55,982 nucleotides of DNA from Colwellia sp. D2M02 (GCF_018860755.1 NZ_JAHKPW010000043.1:83526-139507), one strand, 5' to 3'; positions 44,460-55,028 are shown, numbered from the stretch's first letter. Numbers and translations are program-made. The notes: a model not told the origin generated them from the sequence alone.

Positions 44460-47036
44460 TTATGTGATTTTAATATGTCGTTTAGTTTTATTAGTGGCAA
44501 CCGCATTAGCGGGATCATCTGGCCAATAATGTTTTGGATAACGACTTTTCATGTCTTTTTGCACCGCTTGATAACTTCCTTGCCAAAATTGTACTAAGTC
44601 TTGCGTTACCTGAATGGGTCGCTGCGCGGGTGATAGCAATTCTAATAATAATGGAATACCTGCAATAGCGGTATTGCCTGTAATAATACCCACACAAGGA
44701 GTTTGCGTTAAACCATAGAGCTCTTGCATGGGCAATGACACTTTCGGTGATTTTTCTTGGTTATACGTTATGGGGCAGTGTCGTCCTGTTGGCCCAATGA
44801 ATACAGTAGGTGCAGCATGCTTAAGTTGTTGCTGCTGCTGATAATCAAGTAGTGACAATAACATTGCACTTAAATCAATTTTATCTAACTGTGCTTTACT
44901 TTTAATAGCGCCAACAAAAGGCGCGAACCATATCGGTAAGTGATTAAGTAAATAATCCTCATCTATCATTGGAAATTTCAACTCAGACACATAGTGATTA
45001 AGCCACAGCCAGCGTGCCTTAAGAGCAATATCTTTTGCTTGCCAATTAAGAAAAGACAAACCTTTTTGTCTGACTAAATCACACCACATGGTACTAATAC
45101 TTTGCTCATTAAGCCCTGTAGAGACTTTTTGTTCATTGAGCACTAAAGCGCCAAGTTTGCTTTGATGACGGGCAATAATTTTACCTGTAGTTGTATCGAA
45201 GGTAGCATTGTCTTGCGCGATAATCTGTTCACTAAAAAGCAGTTCTATCGCCGATAAATCAATGCTTGCGGCTAATTTAGCACTCAATTGGTGATTAAAT
45301 TGCATTAGCTGTGCAAGAACTAGAAACTCTTCATTTGCTAAGGCATCATCACTATTCACCTGTGCCCCTTTGCCGTTAGCACATAAAAAACTACAAGCAC
45401 TAACACCTGAGTTTACATTTGCACGACCACGAACTTTAGCAACACGCTCAGGGTAGGCTAGTGCTAAAATAAGCCCCGTATTTTCAAGTGATATATTGTT
45501 AATTTTGAAACTAATATCAGCACGTTTAGCGACTATTTGTGCTTGCTTGACAATGCGTTTCATCAAGCCATTATTCGTAAAAGAGTTTTCAGTAAATAAC
45601 TGTAAACGATGCACTAAATTAATATTATGCTGTGCTTGCTCTGCACGAAATATATCACGTTCTTCTAACAGCGCCGCCATTAAACAAGCTAACGACGGAT
45701 CACTATTGAGCACTTGGTTATTGGCTTTGCTATAGTTTTTAATGGCAAAAATCATATGTGCAAAGCGAGGGTGGCAAGGTAAAGCGGCAACTAAATCACC
45801 ATGTGCAGTTAAACGTTTTTGCCTATCAACTATTAATAGGCTTTCAAGCTCTTGCCAGCCTTGTTGCTCTTTACTAGCACTTGGTAACTCTAACATTGGC
45901 AGCTCTGCTAATGCACTAACACCCCAACGGGCGGCTTCAATTAATGTTGGTAATAAATCAGCCTGCTGAATAGCATTCTCTGGGTATTGCGGACGTCTAT
46001 CAAAACTGTCTTTTGCAAATAACCGAATACATTTGCCCGGCATTAATCGCCCTGCTCGTCCAGCGCGTTGAATGGCAGACGCTTTTGCTATTTGTTTTTG
46101 CACTAATTTGTTAAGCAAGCTGGCGCTATCATAAATAGCCACTTTTTCTAAACCACTATCAATAACTAAATTAACCCCCTCAATAGTTAATGAAGTCTCT
46201 GCAATATTGGTGGCTAGTACGACTTTGTTAACACCTAGCTCAGATGGCGCTATTGCCAGCTGTTGTTCACGTAACGATAATTCACCATATAAAGGGCATA
46301 TAAGTGTGTTATCAGGTAGTGATGATGCTAATCGTTCAGCCACAAAGCGAATATCGCCAACCCCAGGTAAAAAGACTAAAATAGCACCATCATGTTGTTG
46401 CGCTTGTTGCTTAATCACATTAACGGCATGTTCTCGCCAATACTGTGCATTAGTTGGTGCTTGATATTCTATGTCGACGGGAAAACTGCGCCCTTCACTC
46501 GTAATTGAAACAGCATCAGGTAATACGTCCAATAAATTATCACTATCGAGGGTTGCCGACATCAGGAGAATTTTTAAATCGTCGCGTAACTCAGTTTGCA
46601 CTTCTCTAGCTAAAGCGAATGCTAAGTCCCCCTGTAGGCTACGCTCATGAAATTCATCAAAAACAATTAAGGCAGTACCAACAAGCTCGGCATCTTGTTG
46701 AATAATTTGCGTTAAAATACCTTCAGTGATCACTTCAATACGTGTACATGCTGATACTGATTTTTCATGTCGTAACCGATAACCAATAGTATCACCAACA
46801 CGTTCACCTAACTGGCTTGCTAAAAAATTAGCAATATTTTTTACCGCTAAGCGTCGTGGTTGCAATAAATAAATTTTTTGGTTTGTTAGGGCTGGTAAGG
46901 TTAATAACCATAAAGGCAACCCTGTAGACTTACCTGCTCCAGGGGGGGCAGATAAAACCACAGTATTATGCTGAGTTAAAAGCTGCTCAAATTCAGCTTT
47001 AATAGCGGTAATAGGTAATGCAGGCAAAGACGACAT
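44460..47036 (-). CDS. hrpB: ATP-dependent helicase HrpB
   Basis: 858 residues. DEAH/RHA-type helicase core: Walker A GAGKST at 33-38 in SAPPGAGKSTGLPLWL, DEFH in IVFDEFHERSLQGD (a DExH variant usual for HrpB), SAT in LLMSATLDSD, and helicase-C motifs NIAETSLTIEGV and QRAGRAGRL. The C-terminal HrpB domain ends KSRYPKHYWPDDP. Its cellular role is poorly known. The hrpB-mrcB adjacency matches E. coli. Confidence 0.96.
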   Translation of the reverse strand: MSSLPALPITAIKAEFEQLLTQHNTVVLSAPPGAGKSTGLPLWLLTLPALTNQKIYLLQPRRLAVKNIANFLASQLGERVGDTIGYRLRHEKSVSACTRIEVITEGILTQIIQQDAELVGTALIVFDEFHERSLQGDLAFALAREVQTELRDDLKILLMSATLDSDNLLDVLPDAVSITSEGRSFPVDIEYQAPTNAQYWREHAVNVIKQQAQQHDGAILVFLPGVGDIRFVAERLASSLPDNTLICPLYGELSLREQQLAIAPSELGVNKVVLATNIAETSLTIEGVNLVIDSGLEKVAIYDSASLLNKLVQKQIAKASAIQRAGRAGRLMPGKCIRLFAKDSFDRRPQYPENAIQQADLLPTLIEAARWGVSALAELPMLELPSASKEQQGWQELESLLIVDRQKRLTAHGDLVAALPCHPRFAHMIFAIKNYSKANNQVLNSDPSLACLMAALLEERDIFRAEQAQHNINLVHRLQLFTENSFTNNGLMKRIVKQAQIVAKRADISFKINNISLENTGLILALAYPERVAKVRGRANVNSGVSACSFLCANGKGAQVNSDDALANEEFLVLAQLMQFNHQLSAKLAASIDLSAIELLFSEQIIAQDNATFDTTTGKIIARHQSKLGALVLNEQKVSTGLNEQSISTMWCDLVRQKGLSFLNWQAKDIALKARWLWLNHYVSELKFPMIDEDYLLNHLPIWFAPFVGAIKSKAQLDKIDLSAMLLSLLDYQQQQQLKHAAPTVFIGPTGRHCPITYNQEKSPKVSLPMQELYGLTQTPCVGIITGNTAIAGIPLLLELLSPAQRPIQVTQDLVQFWQGSYQAVQKDMKSRYPKHYWPDDPANAVATNKTKRHIKIT

Positions 47037-47307
47037 AAAATCATATCACTGTAAATAATAACAGCATAATAGCAATTATTTCACTGACACCCAAGATAAG
47101 TAAAACAAACTCCAAAAATTTACCGTTAATATCCCTATAAATATCAAATACTCGTTACTTTCATGGATTAAATTTTACAAACCAACAGCTAAGTTATCAT
47201 TAATTTTTATCAAAAATAATCTTGAAAATATAAAAATCCATGCTTACTTGCAAGTTTACTTCAAACTGGTATACCTGTACCTCTTGGCTTACTTATAAGG
47301 AACTATT

Positions 47308-47721
47308 ATGCAATTTTCACAACATGGACAGTACACCATAGAACACCAAGACAACATTTTGATTGTTGATGCCGCTGGCCCTTTTAATGACGAAACAGCA
47401 AAGCATTATCACCAAGATATAACACAATTAATTAATGAATTATCTGGCGAGGCGTGGGGCTCATTAGTCACTTTCCATGGTAACAGTATTTTTACCCCCG
47501 ACGCTGAGCAACAATTAATTGAAACGACACGTTATCGACAAGAGCGCGGTATGATAGCGATTGCTGTAGTAATCACTAATAGTGCCTATGCTGATATTCA
47601 ACAAATGCAATTACAACGCATTTATCGTCAATGCCGTATAGATTTTCATGTTTTTAGCGAGGTGAGCCGTGCCAAGTCTTGGCTCAATCAGTTTATAACC
47701 CGTCGCCAAGATAAAGGGTAA
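47308..47721 (+). CDS. Uncharacterised small protein, possibly SpoIIAA/STAS-like
   Basis: 137 residues with a good ribosome site (AAGGA). I do not recognise the family with certainty. The pattern of strand-helix units (NILIVDAAGPFNDETAKHYH, WGSLVTFHGNSIFT, MIAIAVVITNS, IDFHVFSEVSRAKSWLNQFI) resembles SpoIIAA-like STAS-fold proteins. There is no signal peptide or membrane span. It lies between hrpB and sfsA, where E. coli carries ligT (thpR), but it shows none of the H-x-T/S motifs of LigT. Confidence 0.65.
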   Translation: MQFSQHGQYTIEHQDNILIVDAAGPFNDETAKHYHQDITQLINELSGEAWGSLVTFHGNSIFTPDAEQQLIETTRYRQERGMIAIAVVITNSAYADIQQMQLQRIYRQCRIDFHVFSEVSRAKSWLNQFITRRQDKG

Positions 47722-47801
47722 GAAAGCACAGCGTTGATAAAGTTTTTAGCGTAGAGTAAGCATAATCTCGATTTTATTTTACATTACTTTTAACATTATC
47801 T

Positions 47802-48542
47802 ATGCAATTTACTTTATATCCCGCAACACTCATCAAACGTTACAAACGCTTTCTGGCCGACATAACCTTACCCGATAACACACAAACAACTATACATTGT
47901 GCCAATACAGGAGCAATGACCGGCTGTGCAACCCCCAACGATACTATATGGTATAGCACGTCTGATAACCCTAAGCGTAAATACCCTTTTAGTTGGGAAA
48001 TAACACAGAATAAAAATAACCACTATATATGTATTAATACTTTACGCGCCAACCAATTAGTTGAAGAAGCAATTAACAACAAAGTCATTACTGAAGTTGC
48101 TGATTACGGCCAACTACAAAGAGAAGTAAAATATGGTAGCGAAAATAGTCGTATTGATTTTTTACTAACAGCCGATAACAAGCCTAAGGTCTATATCGAG
48201 GTTAAGTCTGTCACCTTACTCACAGACCAACAAGGCTACTTTCCTGATGCAGTAACCAGCCGTGGGCAAAAGCATCTACGAGAGTTAATAGAAATGACAG
48301 AGCAAGGACATAGAGCCATCTTATTATTCGCGGTACTTCATAGCGGCATTAATAGTGTTAGTCCTGCAGAGCATATTGATGAAAAATACACAGCACTGCT
48401 AAAACAAGCAATGGCAGCGGGTGTCGAGGTGATAGCTTATAAGGCGAAATTCACCGAAAACGATGCAAAATTTACGGTGATTTTGCAAAACAAGGTACCA
48501 CTTATTATTGAGAAAGAACCAATAAAGATTGACTTAGCCTAG
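47802..48542 (+). CDS. sfsA: DNA/RNA nuclease SfsA family protein
   Basis: 246 residues. The N-terminal OB-like part ([40 protein letters not shown]) is followed by a restriction-endonuclease-like domain. There, [13 protein letters not shown] and the [13 protein letters not shown] motif give Asp, Glu and Lys for metal-dependent cleavage, then [20 protein letters not shown]. First named for sugar-fermentation stimulation, SfsA proteins are described as nucleases. The start has a weak ribosome site. It precedes dksA by 256 nt, as in E. coli. Confidence 0.94.
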   Translation: MQFTLYPATLIKRYKRFLADITLPDNTQTTIHCANTGAMTGCATPNDTIWYSTSDNPKRKYPFSWEITQNKNNHYICINTLRANQLVEEAINNKVITEVADYGQLQREVKYGSENSRIDFLLTADNKPKVYIEVKSVTLLTDQQGYFPDAVTSRGQKHLRELIEMTEQGHRAILLFAVLHSGINSVSPAEHIDEKYTALLKQAMAAGVEVIAYKAKFTENDAKFTVILQNKVPLIIEKEPIKIDLA

Positions 48543-48798
48543 TAAAACTTGCTAAAAGAGCTTGCTAAAAATGTTTAGTAAATTTAAAACTCGCATTTAA
48601 AACACCTAATCAATTGATTTAATTAGATTTAAAAATTTTTTACTATTAAACAGTTGATTTTTATCAAGAGCGACACAATATAGTCCTAATTCATCGGGCC
48701 ATATATATTATTGGCGCTTACAACTAAGTTAGCTCATCATACAATTAAATGATGAATACAGTCGCTGACTTGGTCTATGTAGCACTAGGAGATTAAGC

Positions 48799-49245
48799 AT
48801 GCCAACAAGTACAAACAAACCATTAGGGATTCTTGCGTTAGCTGGCGTTGGGCCATACCAAGAAAAAGCTGGCGAAGAATACATGGGTGAGCCTCAATTA
48901 GCGCATTTTAAGAAAATTTTAGATGCTTGGCGTATACAGTTACGTGAAGAGGTTGATCGTACCGTAACACACATGCAAGACGAAGCAGCTAACTTTCCAG
49001 ATCCTGTTGACCGAGCAGCTCAAGAAGAAGAGTTTAGTTTAGAATTACGTACTCGTGATCGTGAACGTAAACTCATCAAAAAAATAGAAAAAACGTTACA
49101 ATTAATTGAAGATGATGATTTTGGCTTCTGTAACTCTTGCGGTATTGAAATTGGTATTCGCCGTTTAGAAGCACGCCCAACTGCCGATCTTTGTATTGAG
49201 TGTAAAACCTTATCTGAAATAAAAGAGCGTCAAATGGCAGGCTAA
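48799..49245 (+). CDS. dksA: RNA polymerase-binding transcription factor DksA
   Basis: 148 residues. The coiled coil carries the two acidic tip residues ([19 protein letters not shown]). The C4 zinc finger is [19 protein letters not shown] followed by CIECK, with all four cysteines, as in canonical DksA. It binds the secondary channel of RNA polymerase and works with ppGpp in the stringent response. The ribosome site AGGAG precedes ATG. gluQ follows by 38 nt. The 256-nt gap before it contains no other gene. Confidence 0.97.
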   Translation: MPTSTNKPLGILALAGVGPYQEKAGEEYMGEPQLAHFKKILDAWRIQLREEVDRTVTHMQDEAANFPDPVDRAAQEEEFSLELRTRDRERKLIKKIEKTLQLIEDDDFGFCNSCGIEIGIRRLEARPTADLCIECKTLSEIKERQMAG

Positions 49246-49283
49246 GAGTTAACTTCAATTTTATTGTGAGTTAAACTTTACCT

Positions 49284-50222
49284 ATGCACATAACGTCTAT
49301 TCAGCGACCCGAAAATACTAGCTCTGCTAGCCATTATCGCGGTCGCTTTGCTCCCTCTCCTTCTGGATTACTCCATTTTGGTTCATTAATTACGGCTTTA
49401 GCGAGCTTTCTCGATGCCAAATCAGCTGTAAGCGCTTGTGGTACTCAAGGAAAATGGTTAGTACGTATTGAAGATATTGACCCTCCACGAGAGCAAGCGG
49501 GCGCAAGTCAAAAAATTCTCGCCACATTAGAAGCATTTGGTCTGCATTGGGACGAAGAAGTACTTTACCAAAGCCAGCAAAGCTCTCGCTATAACGCCTT
49601 ATTAGAGCACCTACACCAGCAACAATTAAGTTATTACTGTCAATGCACGCGTGCAGATATTAAAGCCATAGGTGGCATTTATCAAAGTCACTGCAAATCG
49701 CTAAATATTGATTCTAAACACAGTGCTATACGTTTAATTAATCAATATGGGCTCTATCAATTTAGTGATATATTTCAAGGAAAGGTTAGCTGTGAGCAAG
49801 CACTAGCCAATGAAGACTTTATTATTCATCGCAAAGATGGCTTATTCGCATATCAGTTAGCAGTAGTAGCAGATGATATTGAACAAGGTATCACCCATAT
49901 AGTACGCGGTTGTGACCTACTAGAGCCCACGGCAAGACAATTAACGTTATTTAAAACACTAAACAGCACTGCGCCACAATTTGGTCATATACCACTGGCA
50001 GTCACGAGCCAAGGTTATAAGCTCAGTAAGCAAAATAAAGCGCTCGCCATTGACACTGATAAGCCACAACCTGCATTAGTCAAAGCATTGAGCTTTCTTG
50101 GACAAAATCCCCCCAAGGCATTGGTTTTCGAATCAGTGGAAAAGATTATCAGTTGGGCCATAAACAACTGGCAGCGCAGCGCTGTCCCTCAAAAAACCAA
50201 AATTAGCATTAATGAAAATTAG
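49284..50222 (+). CDS. gluQ: Glutamyl-Q tRNA(Asp) synthetase
   Basis: 312 residues. Class I synthetase core without an anticodon domain: the HIGH-like APSPSGLLHFGSL (about 28-40), WLVRIEDIDPPREQAG, and the KMSKS-like YKLSKQNKA near 250. The zinc-binding cysteines are in YYCQCTRADI and YQSHC. It attaches glutamate to queuosine in tRNA-Asp. In E. coli it is co-transcribed with dksA; the short 38-nt gap here suggests the same. Confidence 0.95.
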   Translation: MHITSIQRPENTSSASHYRGRFAPSPSGLLHFGSLITALASFLDAKSAVSACGTQGKWLVRIEDIDPPREQAGASQKILATLEAFGLHWDEEVLYQSQQSSRYNALLEHLHQQQLSYYCQCTRADIKAIGGIYQSHCKSLNIDSKHSAIRLINQYGLYQFSDIFQGKVSCEQALANEDFIIHRKDGLFAYQLAVVADDIEQGITHIVRGCDLLEPTARQLTLFKTLNSTAPQFGHIPLAVTSQGYKLSKQNKALAIDTDKPQPALVKALSFLGQNPPKALVFESVEKIISWAINNWQRSAVPQKTKISINEN

Positions 50223-50279
50223 TTAAAGATTTATTTACCCTATCAGCTCTAAGTAGAGCGACAACTAAAGGAAATTAAC

Positions 50280-50957
50280 ATGTCAAAAACAATTGTGATC
50301 ACTGGCGCAAACCGCGGTATAGGGTACGCCATGACAAAACTATGTTTAGCGCGTGGCGATACCGTATATGCTTTATGCCGTAAAAGCTCAGCCGATTTGA
50401 ACCAGCTTCAAGCGACATTTAAGTTAACTATCATCGAAAATATCGACGTATCAACAGAGTTTGGCATTAACAACGCAGTTGTTGCCCTAAAAGGTATTAC
50501 CATTGATTTATTAATTAATAATGCCGGTATTTTACGTAATGAATCACTAAACGACTTAAACGCTGAAACCATTACCGAGCAATTTCATGTTAATGCTTTA
50601 GCGCCATTACAAGTAAGTCATGCATTATTACCTAACTTAACTAACGGTAGTAAAATTGCTTTAATTACCTCTCGCATGGGTTCAATTACTGATAACACTT
50701 CGGGTGGGCGTTATGGCTATCGTATGTCTAAAGCTGCTTTAAATATTGCTGCAATGTCACTGGCACAAGACTTAAAAGCCGATAACATTGCCGTAGGAAT
50801 TTACCACCCAGGTTACGTACAAACTGATATGGTAAATCATAGCGGTGATATTAGCAGTGACCTTGCAGCCGAACGTTTAATTGGCTTAATGGACAACTTA
50901 TCATTAGTTGAAACAGGCGTATTTAAGCACTCTAATGGAGAAACTCTTCCTTGGTAG
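50280..50957 (+). CDS. Short-chain dehydrogenase/reductase
   Basis: 225 residues, a classical SDR. NAD(P) motif TGANRGIGYAMTKL (about 8-21), the structural LLINNAG, catalytic Ser in LITSRMGSI, and the YxxxK in RYGYRMSKAALNIAAM, followed by YHPGYVQTDM. The substrate is unknown. It resembles the SDR type near CsgA/carbonyl reductases. It lies between gluQ and pcnB, where E. coli has no gene. The ribosome site is AAGGA. Confidence 0.9.
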   Translation: MSKTIVITGANRGIGYAMTKLCLARGDTVYALCRKSSADLNQLQATFKLTIIENIDVSTEFGINNAVVALKGITIDLLINNAGILRNESLNDLNAETITEQFHVNALAPLQVSHALLPNLTNGSKIALITSRMGSITDNTSGGRYGYRMSKAALNIAAMSLAQDLKADNIAVGIYHPGYVQTDMVNHSGDISSDLAAERLIGLMDNLSLVETGVFKHSNGETLPW

Positions 50958-51004
50958 TTGATACTACTCAAAGCAAGAGCGTCTCCCATTAGTCATTGCA
51001 CAAG

Positions 51005-51039
51005 GCATCAAGTAATAGCGCCTATTGCATGATGCTTTT
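51005..51039. terminator. Terminator after the SDR gene
   Basis: GCATCA/TGATGC plus GTAATAG/CTATTGC (one G-U pair) with one A-A mismatch and a 3-nt loop (51005-51035), followed by TTTT. The stop codon of the minus-strand EAL gene lies in this T-run, so the two transcripts end against each other. Confidence 0.75.
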
Positions 51040-52813
51040 ATGCCACTTCTTCTGTTACCTTGCAGCATGACGGACTACCACGGCGACAAACGAAAATAGC
51101 TGAACCCTGCAACTTTTTGGCTTGTTTTTTAGCATCACTGGCAAGCTCAGCAATATCATGATGTGAATGGCATAAGTGAAGATCTGGTGATACAACGCCA
51201 ATAGCTAAACTCAGTAACGAAAAAAACTGCCACTCACCCGTTCTCGATTTAGCTTCAATCCCCCCAGCTTTCAAGTGTGCGTCATCATAAAAATGCTCAA
51301 TGTGTTGATCAAATTCACTAATAATTTTTTCGCAACTCTTTTTCCAATTTTCTTTCTGATAATCTTCTTTAAAAATAACCACAAAATCATCGCCGCCAAT
51401 ATGGCCAACAAAATCCTGGCTGGGAGCATACTTTTTAATAAGCCCTGCAACGAGCTGAATAATTTGATCGCCTTTAGCATAACCATAAATATCATTAAAA
51501 GGTTTAAAGTTATTTAAATCAAAATAGGCAAAATGGAAGTTCTTTTGCTGGAATATTAATGAGTCTACTTCTTGATAAATAGGCACATTACCGGGCAACA
51601 TGCTCAAAGGGTTAGCATAGCGAGCATGTTGCAGCTGCTGCTGAGTGACTTGCCGAAGTAAATCTCGAACCGAGCCAATACCAATATAGCGCCCCTTATC
51701 GGTAATAATGAAATGCCATAATAGCTTTTCATCATGCTCTGAAGTTACCAATTGTGCCACTTCATCAAGTTGGGTATTGGCCTCAACAATAACGGGAGTT
51801 TTAGTCATGGTTTCACTAATCGGTTTACGCTCATTCAGTGCCCTACCAAAAGGGGTTGAAAAAAGTTCCAATAAGTTATCACGTAAAATCATCCCGATAG
51901 GCTTATCATTATCAATAACAGGAATCGAATGTACTTTCGGGTGCTTATAAAGAAACTCTACCACCTCTTTTGTCAGTTCATTACCATGACGCGGTTGCAT
52001 AAACTGCAATAGTGATGAAGCCATCTGCTCAAAATGTACTGGAAAGTTCTGCGCTCTCGCATAGCTTCTTAATATAGCGGGCAAATCAACAGCTGGAAAT
52101 GGCTCTGGACGAGCAAAAAGAAAACCTTGATATAAATTCATACCAAATTCTTGTAATTGCTCAAACTCTTCTACTGTTTCAATACCTTCAGCAATCACTT
52201 GTGCATTAATACTACGCCCTAGACTAATAATACTTTTAATAAACTCGCGTTTAATTGGGTCTTGATGGCACTGGTTAATAAAATATCGGTCTATTTTCAC
52301 AAAGTTTGGGTTTACTTCTGACCATAACTTCAAACCTGCGTAACCTGCCCCTAAATCATCCACAGCTATTTGAAAGCCTAAATCACGATAATGCATTAAC
52401 GCACGTTGTAGTAACTCAGGCGACTCTATTGGGTATTTTTCGCTTAATTCAATCACTACTTGTTCTGGCTGCAAGTCATGCTCAGCCAAGTAAGATAGCG
52501 TTGCTCCTTGTGGGTGATCCTCTTGTAGAAACACCATCGGGCTAACATTTAAAAATAGTTTGCCTTTTAATGCTAATGCAACAAAGCGAGCAATGGAGAT
52601 TCGACGGCAAACTAACTCCAACTCTGACAACAGCCCAAATTCAAATGCTGCATCAAACAAAGCTTGTGGGTTATGCAGCGGACTATCTGATGGTCCACGT
52701 ATTAGTGCCTCATAGCCATAAACATCATTAGCGTTAGTTGCATAAATGGGTTGAAAGAAGGCGGTGAGCTGTTGGCGTTGAATAATATTAACGAGCGTAC
52801 TTTTTAACTGCAT
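51038..52813 (-). CDS. EAL-CBS-GGDEF c-di-GMP protein
   Basis: 591 residues. The EAL domain (about 10-245) has YEALIRG (EAL at 35-37), VIELSEKY, DDLGAGYAGL, FVKIDRYF, AEGIET and YQGFLFARP, so phosphodiesterase activity is expected. A pair of CBS domains follows (about 260-395; HSIPVIDNDKPIGMILRDNL, KGRYIGIGSVRDLL). A C-terminal GGDEF domain (about 405-590) contains FAYFDLNNFKPFNDIYGYAK and IGGDDFVVIF. Its signature is GGDDF, with the usual Glu replaced by Asp, so cyclase activity is doubtful. CBS pairs bind adenine nucleotides and may regulate it. The gene stands alone on the minus strand inside a plus-strand block. Confidence 0.93.
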   Translation of the reverse strand: MQLKSTLVNIIQRQQLTAFFQPIYATNANDVYGYEALIRGPSDSPLHNPQALFDAAFEFGLLSELELVCRRISIARFVALALKGKLFLNVSPMVFLQEDHPQGATLSYLAEHDLQPEQVVIELSEKYPIESPELLQRALMHYRDLGFQIAVDDLGAGYAGLKLWSEVNPNFVKIDRYFINQCHQDPIKREFIKSIISLGRSINAQVIAEGIETVEEFEQLQEFGMNLYQGFLFARPEPFPAVDLPAILRSYARAQNFPVHFEQMASSLLQFMQPRHGNELTKEVVEFLYKHPKVHSIPVIDNDKPIGMILRDNLLELFSTPFGRALNERKPISETMTKTPVIVEANTQLDEVAQLVTSEHDEKLLWHFIITDKGRYIGIGSVRDLLRQVTQQQLQHARYANPLSMLPGNVPIYQEVDSLIFQQKNFHFAYFDLNNFKPFNDIYGYAKGDQIIQLVAGLIKKYAPSQDFVGHIGGDDFVVIFKEDYQKENWKKSCEKIISEFDQHIEHFYDDAHLKAGGIEAKSRTGEWQFFSLLSLAIGVVSPDLHLCHSHHDIAELASDAKKQAKKLQGSAIFVCRRGSPSCCKVTEEVA

Positions 52814-52988
52814 GTGAATTCGAAATAGCTTAATTTAGTTAAGCTTAATCAAAAACTATGACAAAAATGTGACGACATCTGCCGACTTTTCACACAAATT
52901 AAGTTTTTGTTAATTGCTTTTACGCTGTTATTTTTTTCAACGCTGTTATATCATTGCGCCACTATTTATCTGTGTTCTTTAAAGGCCT

Positions 52989-54536
52989 GTGATTATCAAA
53001 AGTGTTATCGATTTATGTAAAAAAATTTTTACTCGACCCAGTAATAATGCGCAAACTATTACCTCAAAAGTAACAACTCATAAGACGAGTGCTCCACCCA
53101 AGAAAAAAGCGCATGCGAGTACGAAACAACATAATGTTAGCGCCTCATTTGATGCGCCCTTAGTCTTAACTCGAGATCAACACCCAGTATCACGCCAATT
53201 ATTAAGTCCAAATGCACTTAAAGTATTGTATCGCCTAAACAAAGGAGGCTTTGATGCCTACTTAGTTGGTGGTGGTGTTCGCGATATTCTTTTAGGGTTA
53301 AAACCAAAAGATTTTGATATTGCAACCAACGCAACGCCAGAAGAAATTAAAGGCTTATTTAGAAACTGTCGCTTGATTGGCCGTCGTTTTCGCTTAGCAC
53401 ACATTGTTTTTGGTCGTGAAATTATTGAAGTTGCCACCTTTCGAGGTCATCACGACAGTACTGCTGAAAAAAGCAAAAAACCAACTAAAGAACATACTAA
53501 AACATCAAAACAAAATGATGAAGGTATGTTATTACGTGACAATATTTACGGCACTATTGAAGAAGATGCTGAACGTCGTGATTTCACTATCAACGCGCTA
53601 TATTACTCAACCAAAGACTTCAAAGTATTTGACTTTGCTAATGGCGTAAAAGACATTGAAGATAAAGTGATTCGCTTAATCGGCGATCCTGAAACGCGTT
53701 ACCGTGAAGACCCTGTACGCATGTTAAGAGCAATTCGATTTGCGACTAAACTTAATATGCAAATTAGCCCTGAAACCAGTGCGCCAATTCAAGAGCTAGC
53801 AACGTTAATGGCGAGCATTCCTGCTGCTCGTATGTTTGAAGAGTTCTTGAAAATGTTTATTTCAGGCAAAGCCATTGCAAACTTTGAACAATTACGTCAC
53901 TACAACCTCTTTGGTTACTTTTTCCCAGCCGTTGAGCAAGCACTCAATGCTCAGCCCGAAAACGAGCAAGCAAAAGTCGAACAACAGCAATTGCTGGCAT
54001 TAATTGTCTTAGCAATGGGTAATACCGACCAACGTATTAATAACGATCAACGAGTAACACCTGCGTTCTTGTTTGCCGCATTATTGTGGTATCCACTGCA
54101 AAAGCACATCAAGCAAATTAATGCCGCACAGCAATTAGCGCCACAGGATGCTTTTTTTGCTGCGTTAAGTGAAGTGATGCCAGAGCAGCAACGTAGTATT
54201 GCTATTCCTAAGCGCTTTCAGGGCGTAATGAAAGATATTTGGATATTACAAGACAAACTTGCTCGTCGTGAAGGTAAGCGTGCTTTTAAAACCTTTGAGC
54301 ACCCTAAATTTAGAGCGGGCTACGACTTTTTATTATTGAGAGCTGAAATAGAACAAAGTGCCGAACTTAAAGAACTTGCTCAGTGGTGGACTGACTTTCA
54401 AGAAGTCTCAAATGACGCTCGTGTTCAAATGATCAAAGGCATTAAAATGGTACCAGGCTCAAAACGACGCTCACCAAGAAAACGTCGTAAGCCAACTAAA
54501 TCAGCGGCTGCCAACAATAGCGCTAACCACGACTAA
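52989..54536 (+). CDS. pcnB: Poly(A) polymerase I
   Basis: 515 residues. Start GTG at 52989, with AAAGG close upstream and the expected basic N-terminus; no ATG fits the family better. The nucleotidyltransferase core is YLVGGGVRDILLGLKPKDFD followed by IATNATPEEIKGLF. The tRNA-nucleotidyltransferase-like RNA-binding region has RRDFTINALYY and REDPVRMLRAIRFATKL. The basic C-terminal tail (RRSPRKRRKPTKS) is typical of PcnB rather than Cca. It adds poly(A) tails that promote RNA decay. A lysine/glutamine-rich insertion after GHHDS (about 157-177) is also present. Confidence 0.95.
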   Translation: MIIKSVIDLCKKIFTRPSNNAQTITSKVTTHKTSAPPKKKAHASTKQHNVSASFDAPLVLTRDQHPVSRQLLSPNALKVLYRLNKGGFDAYLVGGGVRDILLGLKPKDFDIATNATPEEIKGLFRNCRLIGRRFRLAHIVFGREIIEVATFRGHHDSTAEKSKKPTKEHTKTSKQNDEGMLLRDNIYGTIEEDAERRDFTINALYYSTKDFKVFDFANGVKDIEDKVIRLIGDPETRYREDPVRMLRAIRFATKLNMQISPETSAPIQELATLMASIPAARMFEEFLKMFISGKAIANFEQLRHYNLFGYFFPAVEQALNAQPENEQAKVEQQQLLALIVLAMGNTDQRINNDQRVTPAFLFAALLWYPLQKHIKQINAAQQLAPQDAFFAALSEVMPEQQRSIAIPKRFQGVMKDIWILQDKLARREGKRAFKTFEHPKFRAGYDFLLLRAEIEQSAELKELAQWWTDFQEVSNDARVQMIKGIKMVPGSKRRSPRKRRKPTKSAAANNSANHD

Positions 54537-54545
54537 GTAACGCTA

Positions 54546-55028
54546 ATGACTATAGTATATATTGGGCTAGGTAGTAATTTATCAGACCCAGCAGAACAAG
54601 TTAAACAAGCAATAGTTGAAGTTGCTAAAATACCTCACAGCAGTGTTTTAGCAACATCGAGTATTTATTTAAGTCGCCCATTGGGACCTCAAGATCAAGA
54701 CGATTATATTAATGCCGTACTTGCTCTTGAAACGACATTAGCACCTCTTGATTTATTAGATGCGCTACAAGCGATAGAAAATGCTGCGGGTCGTGTTCGT
54801 AAAGATAATCGTTGGGGCGCACGCATTCTTGATTTAGATATTCTATTATATGGTGACCTAGTTATTAATAATGATCGTTTAATTGTCCCCCATTATGGTA
54901 TGAAAGTACGTGAATTTGTTTTACTGCCTTTAGCTGAAATTGCGCCAAAATTATGCTTACCTTGTAATGAAGCCGTAGCAAGCTTGGTAAATAAAGTTAA
55001 TACTAATGGCATTCAAAAGCTTACTTAA
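54546..55028 (+). CDS. folK: 6-hydroxymethyl-dihydropterin pyrophosphokinase
   Basis: 160 residues. HPPK motifs: YIGLGSNLSDPAEQ, SSIYLSRPLGPQDQDDYINA, and the ATP/metal motif NRWGARILDLDILLYG, then VPHYGMKVREFVLLPLAEI. It uses ATP to pyrophosphorylate hydroxymethyl-dihydropterin in folate synthesis. It starts 9 nt after pcnB, so the two are co-transcribed, as in E. coli. Confidence 0.96.
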   Translation: MTIVYIGLGSNLSDPAEQVKQAIVEVAKIPHSSVLATSSIYLSRPLGPQDQDDYINAVLALETTLAPLDLLDALQAIENAAGRVRKDNRWGARILDLDILLYGDLVINNDRLIVPHYGMKVREFVLLPLAEIAPKLCLPCNEAVASLVNKVNTNGIQKLT

